The notes: generated by a model not told the origin, from the sequence alone. 64,000 nt of DNA from CAIUGU01 sp040080215 (GCA_040080215.1 JBEBIT010000004.1:37377-101376); one strand, 5' to 3'. Shown: positions 51,691 through 60,865, counted from the stretch's first letter. Made by a program: numbers and translations.

Positions 51691-53400
51691 TCAGCTTTGC
51701 ATCCGTCCGCGCAGGAAGCCGATGACGTCGTCGAGCGGGCATTCTTCGCTCGCCGTGGCACGGCGATGGCGATATTCCAGGACGCCGCGATCCAGTGATT
51801 TTTCGCCCACGACGATCCTGTGCGGGATGCCGAGCAGCTCGTCATCCGCGAATTTCACGCCCGGGCGCGCATCGCGGTCGTCGAACATCACGTCGATGCC
51901 GGCGGCCGTGAGCTCCGCGTACAGCTTCTCGGCGGTTTCACGGACACGATCGGAGCGTTGCAGGTTGATGGGCACGAGCGATACCTGGAAAGGGGCCAGC
52001 GCATCCGGCCAGATGATGCCGCGCTCATCGTGGTTCTGTTCGATGGCCGCTGCAACGACGCGCGTCACGCCGATGCCATAGCACCCCATCCACATGGTGA
52101 CCGACTTGCCCTGTTCGTCGAGCACGGTGGCCTGCATGGCCTCGCTGTACTTGCGGCCGAGCTGGAAGATGTGGCCGACCTCGATGCCGCGTGCTAGCCC
52201 AAGCGTACCCTTGCCCGTGGGACTCGGATCGCCCGCGACGACATTGCGGACATCGACGGCTTCAGCGTCCGGCAGGTCGCGGCCCCAGTTCACGCCCGTG
52301 AGGTGGTGATCGGCCTTGTTCGCCCCGCAGACGAAATCCGCGAGCGCCAGCGCGGAGTGATCGGCATACACCTTGATCTTGAGGCCGACTGGGCCGATGA
52401 AACCGGGTTCGCAGCCGGTGGCTTCGGAGACTTGCGCGGCGGACGCCATCTTGAGCGGGTTCGCGACGCCGGGCAGCTTCTGCGCCTTGACCGCATTGAG
52501 CTCGTGATCGCCACGTACGACGAACGCCACGACGCTGCCGTCGCTGCCTTCGACCAGCAGCGTCTTCACGCAATGGTCGGCAGCGACCTTCAGGAACGCC
52601 GCGACGTCCGCGATGGTCTTGGTACCGGGGGTGCGAACTTCAGCCATTGCCTGCGCCGCGGCTGTGCGGCCTGCGGCCGGCGGCAGGGCCACGGCCATTT
52701 CGAGGTTGGCCGCGTACTCATCGCCGTCGGAGAAGGCGATGGCGTCCTCGCCTGAGTCGGCGAGCACGTGGAATTCCTGCGAACGGTTGCCGCCAATGGA
52801 ACCCGTATCCGCATCCACGGCGCGGAATCTGAGCTGCATGCGCGAGAAGATGCGCGTGTAGGCGTCGTACATGCGGTTGTAGCCTTCCGAGAGCGACGCG
52901 GGATCAAGATGGAAGGAGTAGGCATCCTTCATCAGGAACTCGCGCGAGCGCATCACGCCGAAGCGCGGGCGGATCTCGTCGCGGAACTTGATCTGCACCT
53001 GGTAGAAGTTCACGGGCAGCTGCTTGTAGCTGCGCAACTCCTTGCGGGCGACCTCGGTGATGACTTCCTCATGCGTCGGACCGTAGCAGTACAGCCGGTC
53101 GTGACGGTCCTTGATCCTGAGCAGTTCGGGGCCGAACTGATCCCACCGGCCGGATTCCTGCCAGAGCTCTGCCGGCTGTACCGTGGGCATCAGCAACTCG
53201 AGCGCGCCGGCACGGTCCATTTCCTCGCGGATGATCTTCTCTGCCTTGCGCAGTACCTTCAGCCCCATCGGCATCCAGGTGAACAGGCCACCGGCCAGGC
53301 GGCGGATCAGGCCCGCGCGCAACATGAGCTGGTGACTGACGACTTCCGCATCGGCGGGAACATCGCGCAGGGTGACGATCGGATAGGCTGAAACGCGCAT
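51691..53400 (-). CDS. proS: Prolyl-tRNA synthetase
   Basis: A 569-residue class II synthetase of the bacterial type. Motif 1 region GLFTWMPMGLKVLRK, motif 2 KFRDEIRPRFGVMRSREFLMKDAYSFH, and motif 3 WMGCYGIGVTRVVAAAIEQ are visible. An inserted YbaK-like editing domain occupies about 240-400 and removes mischarged Ala-tRNA. A C-terminal anticodon-binding domain ends the protein. Full length. Confidence 0.98.
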   Translation of the reverse strand: MRVSAYPIVTLRDVPADAEVVSHQLMLRAGLIRRLAGGLFTWMPMGLKVLRKAEKIIREEMDRAGALELLMPTVQPAELWQESGRWDQFGPELLRIKDRHDRLYCYGPTHEEVITEVARKELRSYKQLPVNFYQVQIKFRDEIRPRFGVMRSREFLMKDAYSFHLDPASLSEGYNRMYDAYTRIFSRMQLRFRAVDADTGSIGGNRSQEFHVLADSGEDAIAFSDGDEYAANLEMAVALPPAAGRTAAAQAMAEVRTPGTKTIADVAAFLKVAADHCVKTLLVEGSDGSVVAFVVRGDHELNAVKAQKLPGVANPLKMASAAQVSEATGCEPGFIGPVGLKIKVYADHSALALADFVCGANKADHHLTGVNWGRDLPDAEAVDVRNVVAGDPSPTGKGTLGLARGIEVGHIFQLGRKYSEAMQATVLDEQGKSVTMWMGCYGIGVTRVVAAAIEQNHDERGIIWPDALAPFQVSLVPINLQRSDRVRETAEKLYAELTAAGIDVMFDDRDARPGVKFADDELLGIPHRIVVGEKSLDRGVLEYRHRRATASEECPLDDVIGFLRGRMQS

Positions 53401-53496
53401 TTTTTACTAAGGTCGGGTCTTTAAGGAGGCTGGGTTGAGGGCCGATAGATCGCGGTGCCCGGACTGTCCACGACAAGCCCCGGGCGCCAAAGCCGT

Positions 53497-53502
53497 TATG
53501 AT
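53497..53502 (+). promoter_or_regulatory. Candidate -10 element for pssA
   Basis: TATGAT lies 77 bases before the pssA ATG, in the gap between the divergent proS and pssA. No convincing -35 was found. Confidence 0.4.
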
Positions 53503-53578
53503 AGAGCCTCGGGCAGCGTACGTGCCCGCCAATGTGGGGTAAAGTCGCCCCGGTTGTCCTTCGGATCCAGATTGCCCG

Positions 53579-54403
53579 ATGTCCCACGAAACCCCAGACG
53601 ATAACGAGCCTGAAGCCCCGCTGCGCAGTCGCGGCGTGTACCTGCTCCCGAACCTGCTGACGACCGGCACGCTGTTCTCGGGCTTCTATGCCATCGTCGC
53701 CGCGATCGACGGCAACTTCACGCGGGCCGGCATTGCCGTGTTCGTGGCCATGATCTTCGACGGGCTGGACGGGCGAGTGGCCCGCTGGACCAACACCCAG
53801 AGCGAATTCGGCAAGCAGTACGACAGCCTGTCGGACATGGTGGCGTTCGGCGTGGCCCCCGCGATCGTCGTGTACCAGTGGGGCATCGCCGGCATCTACG
53901 AGTACGGCCGGCTCTGGGGTCGCCTTGGCTGGCTCGCCACCTTCTTCTATGCCGTCGCCGCAGCGCTGCGTCTCGCACGCTTCAATGCCCGCGCGAACAG
54001 CACCACCGACAAACGCTATTTCGAGGGACTGCCGAGCCCGTCGGCTGCTGCGACGGTGGCCGGCTTCATCTGGCTCGCGAGCGACTTCGGGCTGTCGGGA
54101 TTGCCGGCACTGATCCTCGCGTTCCTGGTTACCGTGCTGATCGGCGCGTTGATGGTCAGCCGGTTCTCCTACTGGAGCGGCAAGGAGCTGAACCTCAGGG
54201 GCAGGGTGCCCTGGGCCTACGCGATGCTGGTGCCGCTTGCGTACGTCGTGATTTCGCTGCGTCCGCCTGAGACGCTGTTCGGGCTGTTCGGGATCTATGC
54301 CGCCTCGGCACCGTTGTATTGGGCGTGGCGGAAGATTCGCCGCAAGCGGCATCACCCGCCGGCGCATCCGCCTGCCAACCCCGGCCCATCGACTCAAGGT
54401 TGA
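53579..54403 (+). CDS. pssA: CDP-diacylglycerol--serine O-phosphatidyltransferase
   Basis: A 274-residue membrane enzyme making phosphatidylserine, the precursor of phosphatidylethanolamine. The CDP-alcohol motif is FDGLDGRVARWTNTQSEFG followed by QYDSLSDMVAFGVAP. RGVYLLPNLLTTGTLFSGFYAI at the N-terminus is typical of the type II (subclass) enzyme. About eight hydrophobic segments and a Pro/His-rich tail. The UDG gene starts within 12 bases of its stop. Confidence 0.94.
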   Translation: MSHETPDDNEPEAPLRSRGVYLLPNLLTTGTLFSGFYAIVAAIDGNFTRAGIAVFVAMIFDGLDGRVARWTNTQSEFGKQYDSLSDMVAFGVAPAIVVYQWGIAGIYEYGRLWGRLGWLATFFYAVAAALRLARFNARANSTTDKRYFEGLPSPSAAATVAGFIWLASDFGLSGLPALILAFLVTVLIGALMVSRFSYWSGKELNLRGRVPWAYAMLVPLAYVVISLRPPETLFGLFGIYAASAPLYWAWRKIRRKRHHPPAHPPANPGPSTQG

Positions 54404-54414
54404 CCTTGGCTGCC

Positions 54415-55119
54415 ATGGACGCCCGCCGTCTGCAGTACCTCAAAGCCCTCGATATCGACGTGTGGGCGCGGCGCGTGGGCGCCGAGCCGGTTGTCGAACC
54501 GGCAGCCGTTGCGGCGCCGGTGGCCGCGCCTGCCACGGGCGATCCGACTGCCAGCCTCGACTGGACCGCGCTTGAGACTGCGGTCCGAGGCTGCACGCAC
54601 TGTTCCTTGAGCAAGACGCGCACCCAGACCGTCTTTGGCGTGGGCGACCGCGCGGCACAGTGGATGGTGATCGGCGAAGCGCCGGGGGCCGATGAGGACC
54701 GCGAAGGCGAGCCCTTCGTTGGCCGCGCCGGGCAGCTGCTCACCTCGATGCTAACGGCCATGGGGTTCAAGCGCGAACAGGTGTTCATCGCGAACATCCT
54801 GAAATGCCGCCCGCCCGGCAATCGCGACCCGAGCCCCGAGGAAGTGGCTCACTGCATGCCGTACCTCGAGCGGCAGATCGAACTCGTCAACCCGCGCATG
54901 ATCCTCTGTGTCGGGCGGATCGCGGCGCAGAACCTGCTCAAGACCGACACGCCGATCGGCAAATTGCGCGGCCAGCTGCACCGCTTGCCCGGTACCGAGC
55001 GCCCGGTGGTCGTGACGTATCATCCGGCCTATCTGCTGCGCAGTCCCGGCGAAAAGCGCAAGGCCTGGGCAGACCTCGTCTTTGCCATGAACACGGCGGA
55101 GGGACTGGCACCCGCCTGA
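54415..55119 (+). CDS. Uracil-DNA glycosylase, family 4
   Basis: A 234-residue iron-sulfur uracil-DNA glycosylase. Active-site motif 1 is GEAPGADEDREGEPFVGRAG; motif 2 is TYHPAYLLR. Cysteines suited to the [4Fe-4S] cluster are in GCTHCSLS, LKCRPPG and ILCVG. The first 60 residues are an Ala/Pro-rich linker with a short N-terminal DARRLQYLKALDIDVW helix, typical of the phage-polymerase-like variants. Start: ATG 54415; a TTG at 54406 is better spaced from AAGG and is possible. Confidence 0.93.
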   Translation: MDARRLQYLKALDIDVWARRVGAEPVVEPAAVAAPVAAPATGDPTASLDWTALETAVRGCTHCSLSKTRTQTVFGVGDRAAQWMVIGEAPGADEDREGEPFVGRAGQLLTSMLTAMGFKREQVFIANILKCRPPGNRDPSPEEVAHCMPYLERQIELVNPRMILCVGRIAAQNLLKTDTPIGKLRGQLHRLPGTERPVVVTYHPAYLLRSPGEKRKAWADLVFAMNTAEGLAPA

Positions 55120-55125
55120 GCCTTC

Positions 55126-55602
55126 ATGAGCGCCGAACTCGAACAATCCGCGTCGCCCACCAAGATCCTGTTCCGCAACATGACGTTGGCGGACACGCCC
55201 GGCGTGATGGCCGTGGAGCGGGCGTCGTATGACTTCCCGTGGACCGAGGGCATCTTCCGCGACTGCGTGCGCGTGGGCTATGTGTGTCGCGTGGTCGAGC
55301 TGGCCGGCCAGGTTGCCGGTTACGGGATCATGACGATGGGGGCGGGCGAGGCCCACCTGCTCAACCTCTGCATCCGCAGCGACATCCGCCGTCGTGGCGT
55401 CGGTCGGCGCATCGTGGAACAGCTGATGGACCATGCGCGCAAGCACGGGATCACGGACATGTTCCTGGAGGTGCGTCCCTCCAACCCGGCGGCCATCCGC
55501 GTCTACGAGGCCATGGGGTTCGAGCGGATCGGCATTCGCAGGGGCTATTACCAGGCTTTTGCGGGGCGCGAGGACGCGCTGGTCTACCGGCTTCCCCTCT
55601 AG
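55126..55602 (+). CDS. rimI: Ribosomal protein S18 alanine N-acetyltransferase
   Basis: A 158-residue GNAT enzyme. The acetyl-CoA loop is RSDIRRRGVGRRI; NPAAIRVYEAMGFERIGIRRGYY is the RimI signature after it. It acetylates the N-terminal Ala of S18. Six bases after the UDG gene, same operon. Its TAG stop (55600-55602) lies within the left terminal repeat of the adjacent hairpin element. Confidence 0.93.
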   Translation: MSAELEQSASPTKILFRNMTLADTPGVMAVERASYDFPWTEGIFRDCVRVGYVCRVVELAGQVAGYGIMTMGAGEAHLLNLCIRSDIRRRGVGRRIVEQLMDHARKHGITDMFLEVRPSNPAAIRVYEAMGFERIGIRRGYYQAFAGREDALVYRLPL

Positions 55603-55767
55603 CAGGTTGATGCAAAAGTCTGTCCGTGCCTTTTGCATCCGGAGCCAGCGAAAAGCGTGGTTTTCACTGGCTCCCGAAATCAACGAGTTAGATCTCGTTG
55701 ATTTCGCCGAGTCGTCCGTGACTCGGAACAGCAGGGTGCTGCAAAGGGTTTTGCATCACCCTGCCAG
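55599..55767. mobile_element. MITE-like element of five consecutive hairpins
   Basis: The 237-base gap between rimI and prfC is filled by five hairpins: 55609-55639 (10-bp stem), 55641-55674 (8 plus 5 bp), 55675-55706 (13-bp perfect stem), 55707-55726 (7 bp) and 55731-55764 (8 plus 6 bp). The ends are also inverted repeats of each other: 55599-55617 and 55749-55767 match at 17 of 19 positions, with the core TGATGCAAAA. No clear target duplication flanks them and there is no coding capacity. It could be a miniature inverted-repeat element or a structured RNA. Confidence 0.65.
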
Positions 55768-55803
55768 GGGCACGTTCTTAGGTGGCGCATTGCCGCCATC
55801 GGC

Positions 55804-55809
55804 TACAAT
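55804..55809 (+). promoter_or_regulatory. Candidate -10 element for prfC
   Basis: TACAAT lies 31 bases before the prfC ATG, just outside the hairpin element. No standard -35 and no ribosome-binding sequence are seen. Confidence 0.45.
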
Positions 55810-55839
55810 CGCGCCGCCCGCCGCAACGCATCGACTTCC

Positions 55840-57435
55840 ATGACCGATCTGAACGAAGAAATCGCCCGCCGCCGCACGTTTGCGATCATCTCGCACCCGG
55901 ACGCCGGCAAGACCACGCTCACCGAGAAGCTGCTGCTGTTCGGGGGCGCGATCCAGCTCGCCGGTACCGTGAAGGGCCGCAAGGCGACACGCCATGCCAC
56001 GTCCGACTGGATGGCGCTCGAGCAGCAGCGCGGTATCTCCGTGACGTCCTCGGTCATGCAGTTCCCGTACAAGGACCGCATCGTCAACCTGCTGGATACC
56101 CCCGGCCACGAAGACTTCTCCGAGGACACGTACCGCACGTTGACGGCCGTCGACTCCGCGCTGATGGTCATCGACTGCGCGAAGGGCGTCGAAACCCGCA
56201 CGATCAAGCTGATGGAGGTGTGCCGCTTGCGCGACACGCCGATCATGACGTTCATCAACAAGCTGGACCGCGAAGGCCGCGAGCCACTCGATCTGCTGGA
56301 TGAGATCGAGAAGGTGCTCAAGATCGTCTGCACGCCGATGAGCTGGCCGATCGGAATGGGTCACGACCTCAAGGGCGTGTACCACATCCACGAGGACCGC
56401 ATTTACATCTACACGCCAGGCGAGAAGGGCCGCGCGGGCACGCATGAAACGATTGACGGGTTGAACAGCGATGCCGCCAATGAGTTCCTGGGCGAGCGTG
56501 CCAAGCGCTTCCGCGAGGAGGTCGAGCTGGTGAAGGGCGCAACGGCTCCCTTCGATCGCAAGGAATACCTTGCGGGCAGGCAGACGCCGGTGTTTTTCGG
56601 CTCAGCCATCAACAACTTCGGCGTGTCCGAACTGCTCTCCGGCTTCGTCGATCTCGCGCCGTCGCCGCTCGAGCGGGAAACCACCACGCGCATCGTCGAG
56701 CCGACGGAGCCTGCGATGACGGGCTTTGTCTTCAAGATCCAGGCGAACATGGACCCGGGTCACCGCGACCGCATCGCGTTCATGCGCATCTGCTCGGGTC
56801 GCTATGCTAAGGGCCTCCGTTTCTTCCACGCTCGCCTGGGCAAGGAAATGCGTGTCAACGACGCACTGACGTTCATGGCGGCGGATCGCCAGCACACGGA
56901 CGAGGCCTTTGCGGGTGACATCCTCGGATTGCACAACCACGGCACGATCAACATCGGCGACACGTTCACGGAAGGCGAAGTGCTGACGTTCACCGGCATC
57001 CCGAACTTCGCGCCGGAGATGTTCCGCCGCGTGGTCCTCAAGGATCCGCTGCGCATGAAGGCGCTGCAGAAGGGCCTCGACCAGTTGTGCGAGGAGGGCG
57101 CCACGCAGGTGTTCCGCCCCTTGCGCAACAACGACCTCATCCTGGGCGCCGTCGGCCAGCTGCAGTTCGACGTGGTCGCATTCCGCTTGCAGGACGAATA
57201 CGGCGTGCAGTGCACCTTCGATGCCGTCAACGTCTACACGGCTCGATGGGTCTACGGCCAGGATGCCAAGAAGATGGCCGAGTTCCGTACCAAGGCCTAC
57301 GACAACCTCGCCACCGATCACTCGGGCGCGCATGTCTATCTCGCGCCGACCCGCGTGAACCTGCAGCTCACCATCGAGCGCTGGCCGGACCTCGACTTCC
57401 GCGAGACGCGGGAACACCTGGCGTCGGCGGCGTAA
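55840..57435 (+). CDS. prfC: Peptide chain release factor 3
   Basis: A 531-residue translational GTPase that recycles RF1 and RF2 from the ribosome. G1 is SHPDAGKTTLTEKLL, then DWMALEQQRGISV, G3 DTPGHEDFSEDTYRTL and G4 NKLDREGREP. The C-terminal part (ILGAVGQLQFDVVAFRLQDEYG) is RF3-specific. Full length. It is followed after about 50 bases by an MFS gene on the same strand. Confidence 0.97.
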   Translation: MTDLNEEIARRRTFAIISHPDAGKTTLTEKLLLFGGAIQLAGTVKGRKATRHATSDWMALEQQRGISVTSSVMQFPYKDRIVNLLDTPGHEDFSEDTYRTLTAVDSALMVIDCAKGVETRTIKLMEVCRLRDTPIMTFINKLDREGREPLDLLDEIEKVLKIVCTPMSWPIGMGHDLKGVYHIHEDRIYIYTPGEKGRAGTHETIDGLNSDAANEFLGERAKRFREEVELVKGATAPFDRKEYLAGRQTPVFFGSAINNFGVSELLSGFVDLAPSPLERETTTRIVEPTEPAMTGFVFKIQANMDPGHRDRIAFMRICSGRYAKGLRFFHARLGKEMRVNDALTFMAADRQHTDEAFAGDILGLHNHGTINIGDTFTEGEVLTFTGIPNFAPEMFRRVVLKDPLRMKALQKGLDQLCEEGATQVFRPLRNNDLILGAVGQLQFDVVAFRLQDEYGVQCTFDAVNVYTARWVYGQDAKKMAEFRTKAYDNLATDHSGAHVYLAPTRVNLQLTIERWPDLDFRETREHLASAA

Positions 57436-57486
57436 GCCCGATGACCTCCTTCATCGCAAGCAGTCGGTGAAGGAGTAACGACGCCC

Positions 57487-58752
57487 ATGTCGACGTTCGC
57501 CATCCTTCGTTCCCGTCCGGTCCTGGCCTGGGCGCTGTACGACTGGGCGAACTCGGCGTTTGCGACGACGGTGATGGCGGGCTTTTTCCCGATCTTCTTC
57601 CGTCAGTACTGGAGTGCAGGAGCCGAAGCAACACTCACCACCTTCCGGTTGGGCGTGGCGAACGGGACTGCCAGTTTCATTCTCGCGGTACTTGCACCCC
57701 TGCTCGGCGCCATCGCCGATCGAGGCGGTGCGCGCATTCGCTTCCTCGCCGTGTTCACGGCCATGGGCGTGGCGATGACCGTCGCGTTGTACTTCGTCGG
57801 GCAAGGCGCGTGGCAATGGGCTGCGCTCTTGTATGTCGGTGCGTCGCTCGGCTTCTGGGGCGGCATGATCTTCTACGATTCGCTGCTCATCGACGTGTCG
57901 CCCCGCGCACAGTACGACCTCGTTTCCGGATTCGGCTACAGCCTTGGCTATCTCGGCGGCGGCGTGCTGTTCGCGGCGAATGTCTGGATGACGATTGACC
58001 CCGCGCGGTTTGGACTTGCATCGGCGGCTGAAGCCGTGCGCCTTTCATTCCAGATGGTCGGTGCATGGTGGGCGCTGTTTGCGATCCCCTTGTTCCTGTT
58101 CGTGGGTGAGAGGCCCGGCTCGCCGCATCCCGGTGCCAGCCGCGCGATCAAGGAGGGCGTGGCCCAACTCGTCGGTACCTTCCACGAGATCCGCAAATAC
58201 CGGGCACTTGCGCTGTTCCTGCTCGCGTACTGGCTGTACATCGACGGCGTCAACACCATCATGAAGATGGCGGTGGATTACGGCATGGCGCTCGGCTTTC
58301 CGACCAACAGCCTGATCATCGCGCTGCTCATCACGCAGTTCGTCGGCTTTCCAGCCGCGCTGTTTTTCGGCTGGCTGGGGCAGCGTACCAACACGCTCGG
58401 GGGTATCTTCATCGGCATCGGCGTGTACACGCTGGTGACGATCTGGGCCGTGTTCATGAGCGACGTCCGCGAGTTCTACGGCATGGCGATCGCGATCGGA
58501 CTCGTGCAGGGTGCGATCCAGAGCCTGAGCCGGTCCTACTTCGGCAGCCTGATCCCGATCGACAAGCCGGGCGAGTTCTTCGGCTTCTACAACATGATGG
58601 GCAAGTTCGCGGCCGTCCTGGGTCCGTTCCTGATGGGCATCACGGCGCTGCTCACCGGCAGTTCGAGGCAGTCGCTGCTGTCGCTGGTGATCCTGTTCAT
58701 CGGCGGTGGCTGGCTGCTGGTCCTTGCCGCGCGCGGCACCCGTCACCCATAG
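57487..58752 (+). CDS. MFS transporter, UMF1/Atg22-like family
   Basis: A 421-residue inner-membrane transporter with 12 hydrophobic segments. WALYDWANSAFATTVMAGFFPIFF is the hallmark of the UMF1 (Atg22-like) group, and YDSLLIDVSP, SGFGYSLGYLGGG and GLVQGAIQSLSRSYFGSLIP agree. Substrate unknown; the yeast relative exports amino acids from the vacuole, and bacterial members are uncharacterised. Confidence 0.9.
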   Translation: MSTFAILRSRPVLAWALYDWANSAFATTVMAGFFPIFFRQYWSAGAEATLTTFRLGVANGTASFILAVLAPLLGAIADRGGARIRFLAVFTAMGVAMTVALYFVGQGAWQWAALLYVGASLGFWGGMIFYDSLLIDVSPRAQYDLVSGFGYSLGYLGGGVLFAANVWMTIDPARFGLASAAEAVRLSFQMVGAWWALFAIPLFLFVGERPGSPHPGASRAIKEGVAQLVGTFHEIRKYRALALFLLAYWLYIDGVNTIMKMAVDYGMALGFPTNSLIIALLITQFVGFPAALFFGWLGQRTNTLGGIFIGIGVYTLVTIWAVFMSDVREFYGMAIAIGLVQGAIQSLSRSYFGSLIPIDKPGEFFGFYNMMGKFAAVLGPFLMGITALLTGSSRQSLLSLVILFIGGGWLLVLAARGTRHP

Positions 58753-58808
58753 TCGGCTCGCGCCGCAGACGGAAAGTACCGTCTTCAAAAAACTTCACAC
58801 GGTCACCG

Positions 58809-58837
58809 TTGTCTGCGCGTCGCGGGCGTCCTATATT
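58809..58837 (+). promoter_or_regulatory. Promoter of the dienelactone hydrolase gene
   Basis: TTGTCT (58809-58814) and TATATT (58832-58837) are exactly 17 bases apart. Each matches its sigma-70 consensus in four or five positions. A start near 58844 gives a leader of about 98 bases before the ATG. Confidence 0.6.
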
Positions 58838-58941
58838 CGACGCTCTCCAGGATTCGTGAGCCGCGGGTTTTGCGCTGCGGCACCCGGGTCTTGTCAACAA
58901 AAAGTCAACACCACCGCCCTTGCCCGCAGGAGCCTACAGCG

Positions 58942-59853
58942 ATGATGCAACCCAAGATCGACGAGCCGCAGATCAATCCGCAGGACATAGACCAGAAGGT
59001 GTACGACCTGTACGACGAGTACTGCCATGGCCGCATCGACCGGCGTGAGTTCTTCCGTCGCGCGACCGTGATGTCGGTGGTCGGCGGATCGGCGCTCGTG
59101 ATGGCGCAGGCGCTGATGCCTCGCTATGCGCAGGCGCAGACGATTTCGTTCACCGACGAGCGCATGAAGGGCCTGTATGTCGACTATCCGTCGCCGGGTG
59201 GCACGTCGGGCAAGATGCGCGGCTATCTCGCAACGCCGGCTGGCACGGGTCCGTTCCCGACCGTCCTCGTGATTCACGAGAACCGCGGCCTGAATCCTTA
59301 CGTTGAAGACGTTGCTCGTCGCGCCGCCATCGCGGGCTTCCTGGCGCTTGCGCCAGATGGTCTCGCCCCGGTGGGGGGCTATCCCGGCAACGACGATGCG
59401 GGTCGCGACCTCCAGGCGAAGCTCGACCAGGCCAAGCTGCGCCAGGACATGGTGAACAGCGCGCGTTGGGTGAAGGCCCATGCGCAGAGCAACGGCAAGC
59501 TGGGTGCCACGGGCTTCTGCTGGGGCGGCGGCATGGTGAACAACCTGGCGGTCGCACTCGGCAGCGAGCTGTCGGCTGGTGTGCCGTTCTACGGCGCGGC
59601 GCCTGCACCTGAAGACATGGCGAAGGTGAAGACACCGCTGCTGATCAATTATGCCGGCACGGACGAACGTATCAACGGCATGTGGCCCGCCTACGAGGCT
59701 GCGCTGAAGGCCAACAAGACGCCGTACGAAGTCTACTTCTACGAAGGCACGCAGCACGGCTTCCACAACAACTCGACGCCTCGTTACAACGAGGCGCAGG
59801 CGAAGCTCGCGTGGGATCGCACGCTGGCGTTCTGGAAGAAGCACCTCGCCTGA
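58942..59853 (+). CDS. Tat-exported dienelactone hydrolase family protein
   Basis: A 303-residue alpha/beta hydrolase. A twin-arginine signal (DRREFFRRATVMSVVGGSAL) ends near YAQAQ, so the enzyme folds before export to the periplasm. The DLH triad is Cys in GATGFCWGGG, Asp in GTDERI and His in TQHGFHNNS; the partner Glu is in VIHENRGL. The natural substrate is unknown. The ATG at 58942 has AGGAG ten bases upstream; the longer open frame has no support. It has its own promoter and a strong terminator. Confidence 0.93.
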   Translation: MMQPKIDEPQINPQDIDQKVYDLYDEYCHGRIDRREFFRRATVMSVVGGSALVMAQALMPRYAQAQTISFTDERMKGLYVDYPSPGGTSGKMRGYLATPAGTGPFPTVLVIHENRGLNPYVEDVARRAAIAGFLALAPDGLAPVGGYPGNDDAGRDLQAKLDQAKLRQDMVNSARWVKAHAQSNGKLGATGFCWGGGMVNNLAVALGSELSAGVPFYGAAPAPEDMAKVKTPLLINYAGTDERINGMWPAYEAALKANKTPYEVYFYEGTQHGFHNNSTPRYNEAQAKLAWDRTLAFWKKHLA

Positions 59854-59879
59854 GGTCGGGTTTCGGTTTGGGTAGAAGG

Positions 59880-59917
59880 AAGGGAGGAGCACTTGCGTGC
59901 TCCTCCCTTTTCTTTTT
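59880..59917 (+). terminator. Rho-independent terminator
   Basis: AGGGAGGAGCA (59881-59891) and TGCTCCTCCCT (59898-59908) form a perfect 11-bp stem with a 6-base loop, followed by TTTTCTTTTT. It lies 27 bases after the dienelactone hydrolase stop and is the clearest terminator in the window. Confidence 0.93.
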
Positions 59918-60350
59918 GGCCGCTGCGCTACCCTCCGTCGGCCAGACCACACCCCTATGTCTATCCCGGCGGAAGCGGAGTTCGGAATTCGTCGGCCGAT
60001 CTTGTGGCGCACGGCAGCTACGGGAGTGCGCGGTCAGACGAATCCATATCACGCCAGACCTCCGTGTCCGTTGGCGTGGATGTGCAGCGATATTCAGGGG
60101 GTGGCATGGCGCCGTTCCCAACCTGTGCGTGGGACCATGACATTGACTTGACCTCGCGCTGCCTGGGGTGGGTCGGGCTCCCGACGTCAACTGCAATGCA
60201 TCGGGTTCCGGGGCCTCGCTTCGCTGATCTTTTTGTGACGTCGGTCAATCAACCGATGATGGGCTCCCGCGTTATATCTTCCAAGGGCCGGCGCTTTCCT
60301 GCGTGGGGCCACGGATTGAACAACAACGAGTCCTTGCACAGGGAGTTCCC
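59918..60350. other. 433-base gap with no gene seen
   Basis: No open frame here has protein-like character on either strand. A TATATC at 60273-60278 could be a -10 for the Arg-rich gene, with no good -35. No repeat or RNA structure stood out. Confidence 0.5.
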
Positions 60351-60797
60351 ATGAACCGTCGTGGTTTCTTTACCGTCCTGATGGCCGCCTTGAGCGGTGC
60401 GTTGCTGGCTGCGGACGCGGAGGCCCAGGTGGGCGTCCGTCGTCGCGCCCGTCGCAGGGTTCGCCGCCGCATCCGTCGCCGTATTCGTCGTCGTGCGGTA
60501 ACGCGAGTGGTGTTGGGGCGGCCGTTCTGGGTCGTGCCGTTTGGCATGGTCGTTGGCTGGGAGCTGATGCACGAGAACCGCGTGGTCGTCGTCAAGGAGA
60601 CGAAGATCATCGAACGCGAGGGCAGGAAGGTCGAGGTGGCCGTCGTCCAGGATGACAAGGGCAAGACCGAGGAAGTCGAGATTCTTCGCGAAGACAACGC
60701 CGACAACGGGAAGGACCTGGAAGGCAGCCGACTGGCTGACGATGACAAGTCGACGCCTGCCGTCGACGCCGAGATCGAAGAGGAAGTGGACGAGTAA
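60351..60797 (+). CDS. Arg-rich exported protein with Tat-like signal, unknown function
   Basis: A 148-residue protein. MNRRGFFTVLMAALSGALL ending near AEAQ looks like a twin-arginine signal. The mature start is a run of arginines (VGVRRRARRRVRRRIRRR, about residues 27-45). A hydrophobic stretch LGRPFWVVPFGMVVGWELM follows, then a basic-acidic part and a strongly acidic C-terminus (DAEIEEEVDE). GGAG lies five bases before the ATG. I recognise no family. The Arg-rich face might bind polyanions such as phospholipid, DNA or LPS (inference). Confidence 0.75.
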   Translation: MNRRGFFTVLMAALSGALLAADAEAQVGVRRRARRRVRRRIRRRIRRRAVTRVVLGRPFWVVPFGMVVGWELMHENRVVVVKETKIIEREGRKVEVAVVQDDKGKTEEVEILREDNADNGKDLEGSRLADDDKSTPAVDAEIEEEVDE

Positions 60798-60865
60798 CCG
60801 CCTGACGAACATGGACCCCCGGCAACGCACCGGCTATTCTCGGTCGGGCGTTGCAGGGGAGTTAC

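Noticed and set aside
59893..60354. Open frames in the gap after the dienelactone hydrolase terminator
   Set aside because: The predicted peptides have no hydrophobic core pattern, ribosome site or family likeness, and frames on both strands are equally open.
60428..60500. CG-rich repeats resembling a short tandem repeat
   Set aside because: They are the codons of the arginine tract in the Tat-exported protein.
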